NCBI RefSeq assembly: GCF_000308635.1
Contig: NZ_BAGD01000061.1
Span: 62,001-126,000, forward strand
DNA from: Nocardia otitidiscaviarum NBRC 14405
GTDB taxonomy: Bacteria; Actinomycetota; Actinomycetes; Mycobacteriales; Mycobacteriaceae
Length of the DNA: 64,000 nucleotides
Reading direction: 5' to 3'
Shown one piece after another: positions 56,779 through 64,000 of this stretch (position 1 is its first letter; each line of letters begins with the position of its first letter). Both the position numbers and the translations under genes were made by a program. Below the pieces are notes generated by a model. That model had not been told where the DNA came from, ran no database searches, and saw nothing but the letters and a program-made list of their open reading frames with translations.

Positions 56779-57303
56779 CTACAGCCAGCTGAGCTTGATG
56801 CCCTGTGCGCCCAGCCAGGCTTCGAAATCATGGCCGTGCCGGGCGATTCCGTCGATGGTGGAGGTGGCGATCTCGATGGCCCGCTGCGCCCGGTCCAGGT
56901 CCAGATAGCCGGCGGCGTGGGCGGCGAGTAGCTCGTCCACGTCGAGCAGCTCCACCTCGCGCCCGGTGCGCACCACCAGATCGAGGTAGTGGTCCACCGA
57001 CTTCCACGTGGTCGGCTCCACCTGGCTGAACTCGCCGATGTCCACGTAGTAGTCCTGATCCCGCAGATGTGCCGGGGTGAAGTGGAATACCGTGGCGCGC
57101 AGGGACAGTTTCGGCAGCAGCCAGGATTCGATGTAGTGGAATTCGGGATGGTCGGACGTGCGGGCCATGTACAGCCCCCAGGGCTCCACGTGGTAACGCT
57201 CGACGCTCCGCACGAAGCCTTTGGGGTCGATATTGGTGAGTTCGTCGACGTTGAAGTACTCCACCTTCGGTCGGTGCAGGTCCACCGTGGGCGCCTGGGT
57301 CAT
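56779..57303 (-). CDS. DUF402 domain-containing protein
   Basis: A 174-residue DUF402 protein (FomD-like fold). The core LRDQDYYVDIGEFSQVEPTT, WKSVDHYLDLVVRTGREVEL, LDVDELLAAHAAGYLD is the usual text. Proteins with this domain include phosphatases acting on nucleotides, but this gene's substrate is unknown. It follows coaE convergently, five bases apart, matching Rv1632c beside coaE in M. tuberculosis. Confidence 0.88.
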   Translation of the reverse strand: MTQAPTVDLHRPKVEYFNVDELTNIDPKGFVRSVERYHVEPWGLYMARTSDHPEFHYIESWLLPKLSLRATVFHFTPAHLRDQDYYVDIGEFSQVEPTTWKSVDHYLDLVVRTGREVELLDVDELLAAHAAGYLDLDRAQRAIEIATSTIDGIARHGHDFEAWLGAQGIKLSWL

Positions 57304-57474
57304 GCACTCAGCATCGCTGTTCGCGTGGAGATCGTCCAGAGGAGTGTGGGTCGCGTCGCTCGCGGCGTGAGATTTCCCGCAGCGATTTCTGGGAAAACCC
57401 GATCTGAAACATATCTGTTTCGATACTGTGCGGCTAGCTCACACCGGTGGGCGGTAGGACAAGGGAAGCAGAGT

Positions 57475-57915
57475 ATGAACGCACAGGGGACCCGCGCGCG
57501 GCGGGTAGGTATGGGACTGACCACCTTCGGGGCCGTGGCCGCGACCATCGTGCTGGCCGCGCCCCAGGCCGGCGCATGGGTCGGCAATCTCGAGGTGTCG
57601 GGCAAGGACCACAAGGTCGGCTGTACCTACACGCTCACCGCCTCGGTCGAGGTGGATCGGTTGAGCTCGGTGAAGTTCTCCGACAACGGCAAGGAGATTC
57701 CGGGCAGCCCGGTCAGCCCGTCACTGCTCAGCAACAAGGTGAGCATCAAGTGGACCCCGCAGACCGCGGGCAGCCACCGGCTGGAGGCCCGCCAGATCCT
57801 GATCAGCGATTCGATCACCGTGCAGGTGGCCGAATCCAGCGGTGGCTCCGGCAGCGCCTCGGGCAGCGCCTGCGGCGGCGGCCTGGGCGGCCTGCTCCCG
57901 AGCCTGTCCGGTTAG
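57475..57915 (+). CDS. Secreted protein with an Ig-like beta domain
   Basis: A 146-residue protein with a signal peptide ([20 protein letters not shown] then APQAGA) and a mature beta-rich segment [57 protein letters not shown]. This layout is an Ig-like or fibronectin-like extracytoplasmic domain. The Gly/Ser C-terminal tail ([20 protein letters not shown]) ends in a Cys-containing low-complexity run. A GGGAAGCAG precedes the ATG. It has no lipobox and no membrane anchor, so it is probably released. Confidence 0.8.
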   Translation: MNAQGTRARRVGMGLTTFGAVAATIVLAAPQAGAWVGNLEVSGKDHKVGCTYTLTASVEVDRLSSVKFSDNGKEIPGSPVSPSLLSNKVSIKWTPQTAGSHRLEARQILISDSITVQVAESSGGSGSASGSACGGGLGGLLPSLSG

Positions 57916-57940
57916 TCGGAGGTCTGGCAGTCCGGGAACC

Positions 57941-57981
57941 GGAGCCGCCCGGCTCGAACCTGATTCGAGCCGGGCGGCTCC
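57941..57981 (+). terminator. Large perfect hairpin before uvrB
   Basis: GGAGCCGCCCGGCTCGAA (57941-57958) and TTCGAGCCGGGCGGCTCC (57964-57981) form an exact 18-bp stem with a 5-base loop, 23 bases after the secreted-protein stop. It ends 95 bases before uvrB. Confidence 0.85.
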
Positions 57982-58076
57982 GTGCGTTGCGCGCCGACGA
58001 CGGCCCAACGGCGCGTTCGCCCGGTCCGGGCCCGCTCCGGCGGACTTTGTCGGTGCCTGGTCCTAGGCTGGTGAGC

Positions 58077-60242
<2,166 letters not shown>

Positions 60243-60298
60243 GCGGTCGGGCGATCCCGCCGCCGCCCGCCGTCGCCTCGGCTCCGCTGCGCCGACCG

Positions 60299-60769
60299 TC
60301 AGCTCTGCTGCGCCATCCATTCGTTGACGCGGCGATCGGCCTCCTCGCGGGAGACGTTCTCGACCCGGGTCATGACGATCCAGCGATGGCCGAAGGGATC
60401 CATGACGCGGCTGAAGCGCTCGCCGTTGACGAAGGTCTCCGGATCTCCGACCTCGCGCGCCCCGTGCTCGCGGGCGAGTTTCGCCACCGCGTCCACGTCG
60501 GGGCAGTAGTGGATCACGCTGGAATGCACCCACTCCGCTTCGGGAGGGCGCACGCCGTGATCGGGCATGGGGACGCCGAGCTGGAAGGTGGAATCGCCGA
60601 TCCGCAGTTCGGCGTGTGCGGGCTGGCCGTCGGGGAGATCGTTGCGGGTGACGAGTTCCGCGCCGAAGACCGCGGTGTAGAACTCGATGGCCTTGTTGCC
60701 GTCCGGGACGACCAGGAAGCAGGAGATCGAATGGTAGCCCGGGGCAATGGGATTCACGGTTTCGCTCAT
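60299..60769 (-). CDS. VOC-family (glyoxalase/PhnB-like) protein
   Basis: A 156-residue protein with two VOC half-repeats, starting at ATG 60769 (upstream residues are non-homologous). Typical text is YHSISCFLVVPDGNKAIEFY, TAVFGAELVTRNDLPDGQPA, SVIHYCPDVDAVAKLAREHG and MDPFGHRWIVMTRVENVSRE. The PhnB-like subgroup is often called glyoxalase or bleomycin-resistance-like; substrate unknown. It is divergent from the AraC-type regulator by about 60 bases, so that regulator may control it. Confidence 0.88.
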   Translation of the reverse strand: MSETVNPIAPGYHSISCFLVVPDGNKAIEFYTAVFGAELVTRNDLPDGQPAHAELRIGDSTFQLGVPMPDHGVRPPEAEWVHSSVIHYCPDVDAVAKLAREHGAREVGDPETFVNGERFSRVMDPFGHRWIVMTRVENVSREEADRRVNEWMAQQS

Positions 60770-60828
60770 GGGAACCAGTCTCGCCACCCGGCCCCGCCCC
60801 GGTCTTGTAAGAATGCGACAGCACACCG

Positions 60829-61707
60829 ATGAACGCCGACCCGCCCGACCCCGCCGCCCCCTTCGCCCCGCGGCGGGTGCCGCCCGAGACCGCGAAGGGC
60901 ATTCTGCGGCCGCGGGAGCAGCTGCGGGTCTACAGCCATGAGCGATCGGCGGCCGGGCCCGAGGTGAGCCGGTATGTCGAGTGGTACTGGGCGGTGCGCT
61001 GGGATCGGCGCGGTATGCCGCCCTATCGCGCCGAGATCCTGTCCTATCCGGCCGTCAATATGACCTTCGAGCGCGAGCCCGGTCATCGCGGCGGCTTCGT
61101 CACCGGCGTCACCACCAGCAAGTACGTCCGCGAATTGCGTGGTGAGGGTGAGACATTCGGGGTGAAGTTCCGCGCGGGCGGGTTCGGCGCGTTCACCGGA
61201 ATGGATGTCGGGGCCATCCGGGACACCGCCGTCGAACTGACCGAGGTGCTGCCGGAGGCGGTCGGGCTCGCCGACAAGGTGCTCGCCGCCACCACTCTCG
61301 CCGACCGCCGCCTGCTCGTGGAGGACTTCTTCCGCGAGGTGGCCCAGCGCCGGGCGATCGTCGACGATACGGCGTACCAGCTGGTGCTGCGCATCGTCGA
61401 TGCCATGGAGCACGATCCGGAACTCACCCGCGTGGACCAGGTCACCGATCGTTTCGACGTCCCGGTCCGCACCCTGCAGCGTCTGTTCCGCCGTTATGTC
61501 GGCGCGGGTCCGAAGTGGGTGCTGCGTCGCTACCGGCTGCAGGACGGGGCGTATCTGCTCGCCCGGGGGCGCACCACCGACCTCGCCGACCTGGCCGTGG
61601 AGCTGGGTTACTTCGATCAGGCCCACTTCTGCAAGGAGTTCGCCGCGGAGATCGGTATGCCTCCGCTGGAATACGCCCGCGCCTCGCTAGCCTCCTCGCA
61701 GGAATGA
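60829..61707 (+). CDS. AraC-family transcriptional regulator
   Basis: A 292-residue regulator. The N-terminal half is an unclassified sensor (VEWYWAVRWDRRGMPPYRAE, NMTFEREPGHRGGFVTGVTT) of the DUF6597-like type that includes a Cys-free metal-less variant, and the C-terminal HTH (DQVTDRFDVPVRTLQRLFRR, WVLRRYRLQDGAYLLARGRT, ELGYFDQAHFCKEFAAEIGM) is classic AraC. Divergent from the VOC gene, and upstream of the DoxX gene by 75 bases in the same direction, so either could be its target. Confidence 0.9.
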   Translation: MNADPPDPAAPFAPRRVPPETAKGILRPREQLRVYSHERSAAGPEVSRYVEWYWAVRWDRRGMPPYRAEILSYPAVNMTFEREPGHRGGFVTGVTTSKYVRELRGEGETFGVKFRAGGFGAFTGMDVGAIRDTAVELTEVLPEAVGLADKVLAATTLADRRLLVEDFFREVAQRRAIVDDTAYQLVLRIVDAMEHDPELTRVDQVTDRFDVPVRTLQRLFRRYVGAGPKWVLRRYRLQDGAYLLARGRTTDLADLAVELGYFDQAHFCKEFAAEIGMPPLEYARASLASSQE

Positions 61708-61782
61708 GCACATCCCACGGCTAGTTGGTTGCCATATCACCCGAACGGGTACCCGGCAGTCAACCCGACAGAGGAGCTGGCA

Positions 61783-62199
61783 ATGGATGTTGTGGTGTTG
61801 ATCGGACGGGTCCTGTTCGTCGTTCTCTTTCTCGGCTCGGGCATCGGGCATCTCACGCAGGCCGATGCCATGGCCGGATACGCGCAAGCCAAGGGCATCC
61901 CCTCGCCCAAGCTCGCGGTGGCGGGTTCGGGTGTTCTGATGCTGGTCGGCGCGCTCATGGTGCTGTTCGGCATCTTCGCGGACCTGGGTTCGCTGCTGCT
62001 GGTGCTGTTCCTGGTGCCGACCGCCTTCCTCATGCATGCCTTCTGGAAGGAAACCGACGCCACGGCCAAGCAGACCGAGATGATCCAGTTCAACAAGGAC
62101 ATCGCATTGGCGGGTGCGGCGCTCATGCTGTTCGCCTTCTTCGCCCATACTCCCGAACTCGGAATCACGGTGACCGAACCTCTTTTCAGCCTCGGCTGA
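61783..62199 (+). CDS. DoxX-family membrane protein
   Basis: A 138-residue protein with four hydrophobic segments (VVVLIGRVLFVVLFLGSGIG; LAVAGSGVLMLVGALMVLFG; SLLLVLFLVPTAFLMHAFW; DIALAGAALMLFAFFAH). GRVLFVVLFLGSGIGHL and the conserved AGYAQAKGIPSPKLAV are the DoxX pattern. ATG 61783 is preceded by GAGGAGCTGG. Function of DoxX proteins in this group is not established; some take part in sulfur or redox metabolism. Confidence 0.87.
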   Translation: MDVVVLIGRVLFVVLFLGSGIGHLTQADAMAGYAQAKGIPSPKLAVAGSGVLMLVGALMVLFGIFADLGSLLLVLFLVPTAFLMHAFWKETDATAKQTEMIQFNKDIALAGAALMLFAFFAHTPELGITVTEPLFSLG

Positions 62200-62256
62200 G
62201 CGTGGCGGCGCGCTAGTATCGCAGCGCAATATCGTGTTCGACAGGGAGTGAAACGC

Positions 62257-62316
62257 ATGGACCTCATCGGCTGGATTCTGGGGCTGTTCTGGGCCGATCA
62301 CCGCCCGTGGCCCTGA
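62257..62316 (+). CDS. Candidate 19-residue micropeptide
   Basis: ATG at 62257 is preceded by CAGGGAGTGAAACGC, a good ribosome-binding site. The ORF reads MDLIGWILGLFWADHRPWP, ending at a TGA at 62314-62316: a short hydrophobic segment with three Trp and a polar end. A TAGTAT box about 45 bases upstream could be a -10, and a terminator follows 19 bases after the stop. This gene-like packaging is more than chance normally gives, but a 19-codon ORF can still be spurious. Confidence 0.45.
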   Translation: MDLIGWILGLFWADHRPWP

Positions 62317-62334
62317 TCCACGAGCTGATCACCC

Positions 62335-62371
62335 GGCCCGTCCGCCCCGGATCATCCGCGGCGGGCGGGCC
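62335..62371 (+). terminator. Hairpin after the small ORF
   Basis: GGCCCGTCCGCC (62335-62346) pairs with GGCGGGCGGGCC (62360-62371) with one G-T pair, then GTTTCC. It ends transcription from the DoxX/small-ORF side. Confidence 0.75.
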
Positions 62372-62483
62372 GTTTCCTATCCGGTTCCATCGCTGTTTGT
62401 GACGAATATCCCACGCCCGCAATAACGTTCGGCTAATTCCGGCGGCGTCGGGATAGGCGCGACAAGTGCTGGTAGCGCGGGTC

Positions 62484-62531
62484 GTGTCGCTGCGACACAG
62501 CGGAATGTGTGCTGATGCTGTGACGGCACAC
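62484..62531. promoter_or_regulatory. Paired inverted repeats upstream of the stress-protein gene
   Basis: A perfect inverted repeat GTGTCGC-T-GCGACAC lies at 62484-62498, and GTGTGC-N13-GCACAC at 62507-62531. Both are in the 265-base gap before the universal stress gene and are candidate regulatory sites. No consensus DosR or CRP box was recognised. Confidence 0.45.
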
Positions 62532-62645
62532 AAGTGTGATGTGCGGCGATATCGAAAAGTTCCGCCGGATATGCCGCTATTGTCAGGCGAAGTTGCCGTG
62601 ACACCACGTATCGGTGTCCGCACCCGACTCACGTTGGAGGAGAGA

Positions 62646-63098
62646 ATGACCGCCTACCGGAGCATTGTCGTCGGTACCGATGGCTCGAACTCGTCGTACG
62701 TCGCCGTCGAGCGGGCCGCGGCACTGGCCGGTGACGAGGGCGCCACCCTGTACATCGCCTGCGCCTACTACCCGACCGACGACCGGGATGTGGCCGCGGC
62801 CGCCGATGTGCTCAAGGACGAGGCCTACCAGGTGCGCGGCTCCGCACCCACCAGCGAGATCCTGCGGATCGCCCGCGAGAAGGCCGTCGCCGCCGGTGCC
62901 GCCAATGTCGTGGAGAAGTCCGTCGTCGGCGAGCCGGTGGAATCGCTGCTGTCGCTGATGAAGGAGGTCGAGGCCGATCTGCTGGTCGTCGGCAACCGCG
63001 GCCTCAACACCATCACCGGCCGTCTGCTCGGCTCGGTCCCGTCGGATGTGGCGCGCAAGTCCCGTACCGATGTGCTGATCGTGCACACCGTGCGCTGA
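62646..63098 (+). CDS. Universal stress protein (Rv1636/TB15.3-like, cAMP- or ATP-binding)
   Basis: A 150-residue UspA-type protein. The nucleotide-binding motif G-2x-G-9x-G(S/T) is at LVVGNRGLNTITGRLLGSVP, and the N-terminal RSIVVGTDGSNSSYVAVERA starts the fold. It is closely similar from memory to M. tuberculosis Rv1636, which binds cAMP in preference to ATP. Start ATG 62646 follows GGAGGAGAGA. It is single, with two inverted repeats upstream and a hairpin after. It is probably a cytoplasmic dimer. Confidence 0.93.
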   Translation: MTAYRSIVVGTDGSNSSYVAVERAAALAGDEGATLYIACAYYPTDDRDVAAAADVLKDEAYQVRGSAPTSEILRIAREKAVAAGAANVVEKSVVGEPVESLLSLMKEVEADLLVVGNRGLNTITGRLLGSVPSDVARKSRTDVLIVHTVR

Positions 63099-63149
63099 GC
63101 CCCGTCCGGGGCGTCGGCACCGCCGAGCCCGGTTCATCGAAGACCGAGC

Positions 63150-63176
63150 GGCCCGTACCCGACCGGGGTACGGGCC
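63150..63176. terminator. Hairpin after the universal stress gene
   Basis: GGCCCGTACCC (63150-63160) pairs with GGGTACGGGCC (63166-63176). It sits between convergent genes and is a near match to the hairpin at 15129-15156. Confidence 0.8.
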
Positions 63177-63199
63177 GCGGCGCTGTCGGCAGCGCGAAT

Positions 63200-64000
63200 T
63201 CAGGCGAGCCGGTGCAGTACCGGGGGCAGGTCCTCGGTGTGCACCACGGCCAGTCGCTGCGTCGCGCGGGTCAGGGCCACATAGAGGTCGTTCAGCCCGC
63301 GCGGCGACTCGCCGAGCAGTCGACCGGGCTCGACCAGGATGACCGCGTCGAACTCCAGACCCTTCACATCGTGGACGGTGAGCACCCGCACCGAGTCGCC
63401 GCCCACCTCGGACAGCTCCGCCACCAGATCGTGCGGTGCGATCACCGCCGTGGTGCCGGGGCGGTCGGCCTCGGCGGCGACGAGTCGCTTCACCTCGTCG
63501 GCGCGCCCGCTCGGCTCCACCCGGTGGGCGGCGGGCGTGAACCCGGATTCGCGCACCGAGCGCGGCACACTGGCCTCGGGGTCGATCTCGGCCAGCACAT
63601 CCGCGGCCACCGCCATGATCTCGGCCGGGGTGCGGTAGTTGACGGTGAGCTCGGTGAGCTTCCACCGCCGCGCCACATACGGTTCCAGCACCTGCTGCCA
63701 CGACGAGGCTCCCGCCGGATCGCCGGTCTGCGCCACATCGCCGACGGCGGTGATCCAGCGATTCGGGATGCGGCGCATCACCATTCGCCACGCCATCTCC
63801 GAAAGCTCCTGCGCCTCATCGACAATGACATGCCCGTAGGTCCAGGTGCGGTCGCCGGCGGCGCGTTCGGCTGTGGTCTCACGCCGTCCCACCCGCTGCC
63901 GCTCGGCCAGCTGACTGGCGTCGATCAGGTCGTAGGCCATCAGGATCTCGGGATCCAATTCGTCCTCGAGATCCTGCGGCGCCGAACCGGTGAGGATGTC
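63200..64000 (-). CDS. HelD/HelR-like superfamily I helicase, C-terminal part (runs off the window)
   Basis: The frame is open to the window end, so only the last 266 residues are seen. They carry the helicase motifs HVIVDEAQELSEMAWRMVMR (Walker B-like), RRIPNRWITAVGDVAQTGDP (motif III), NYRTPAEIMAVAADVL (motif IV), TVHDVKGLEFDAVILVEPGR (motif V) and LYVALTRATQRLAVVHTEDL (motif VI). The arrangement matches HelD/HelR RNA-polymerase-recycling ATPases of actinobacteria rather than UvrD/PcrA. HelR gives rifampicin tolerance in some relatives by displacing the drug from RNA polymerase. The N-terminal and Walker A part are not in view. Confidence 0.82.
   Translation of the reverse strand, partial: DILTGSAPQDLEDELDPEILMAYDLIDASQLAERQRVGRRETTAERAAGDRTWTYGHVIVDEAQELSEMAWRMVMRRIPNRWITAVGDVAQTGDPAGASSWQQVLEPYVARRWKLTELTVNYRTPAEIMAVAADVLAEIDPEASVPRSVRESGFTPAAHRVEPSGRADEVKRLVAAEADRPGTTAVIAPHDLVAELSEVGGDSVRVLTVHDVKGLEFDAVILVEPGRLLGESPRGLNDLYVALTRATQRLAVVHTEDLPPVLHRLA

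Noticed and set aside
57953..57969. SOS/LexA-like box before uvrB (TCGAA-N5-TTCGA).
   Set aside because: It is the top of an 18-bp terminator stem and is one base short of the TCGAAC-N4-GTTCGA spacing. It may be coincidence of the hairpin.
62500..62545. CRP-type site before the stress gene.
   Set aside because: TGTGA and CACA halves occur, but not as TGTGA-N6-TCACA; only the plain inverted repeats were kept.

Overview
This is a high-GC actinobacterial chromosome segment, most likely from Nocardia or a close relative in the Mycobacteriales. The backbone genes run in the order I recall for the Mycobacterium tuberculosis Rv1608c-Rv1636 interval: bcp, trpE, a Trp-associated membrane gene, trpC-trpB-trpA, lgt, a TM2 gene, pyk, tesB, pdtaR, polA, rpsA, coaE, a DUF402 gene, uvrB and an Rv1636-like universal stress protein. 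Taxonomy is inferred from gene order and protein similarity recalled from memory; no search was run.

Layout. 1-2.8 kb: end of an SDR-type epimerase, a peroxiredoxin (minus), a GNAT acetyltransferase and a small hypothetical. 2.9-8.5 kb: tryptophan operon with 1-4 nt overlaps or short gaps. 8.5-9.2 kb: a 23-bp tandem array inside what looks like a decayed minus-strand gene. 9.2-15.1 kb: lgt with a low-complexity tail, TM2 protein, an amino-acid ABC binding protein and permease without an ATPase, pyk and tesB. 15.2-22.9 kb: mostly minus-strand accessory genes (LMW phosphatase, DUF4188, SDR plus XRE regulator, a long Pro/Glu-rich coiled-coil protein) and a PAP2-lipid kinase fusion. 23-25.2 kb: hutI and hutC, divergent around a TGTATATACA operator. 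25.4-26.2 kb: NUDIX gene, remnant of a tyrosine recombinase and tRNA-Leu(CAA), an old integration scar. 26.4-32.8 kb: pdtaR and a branched-chain amino acid ABC transporter in which LivG and LivF are one polypeptide. 32.8-35.8 kb: tRNA-Trp and polA.

35.8-44.6 kb: an eight-Cys copper-storage-like protein; a 16-residue Val/Ile/Leu-rich leader peptide ahead of a stand-alone LeuA regulatory-domain protein; thioredoxin; a 2H phosphoesterase; an isopropylmalate/isocitrate dehydrogenase homologue; a complete polar amino-acid ABC transporter; and a divergent LysR / FAD-oxidoreductase pair. 44.8-50.6 kb: a five-domain peptide ABC transporter with fused ATPases. 50.8-51.9 kb: an SPFH protein and a 54-residue ribbon-helix-helix-like protein behind a strong promoter with an inverted repeat. 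52-64 kb: methyltransferase, rpsA, coaE, uvrB, small regulators, a 19-codon ORF, the stress protein and the C-terminal part of a HelD/HelR-like helicase running off the end.

Branched-chain amino acids recur: a Liv transporter, a putative BCAA attenuator, a LeuA-type sensor domain and a LeuB-family dehydrogenase lie within 12 kb. The most interesting candidates are the leader peptide plus free LeuA regulatory domain, the fused LivGF, the 23-bp frame-shifting array and the SPFH-RHH operon.
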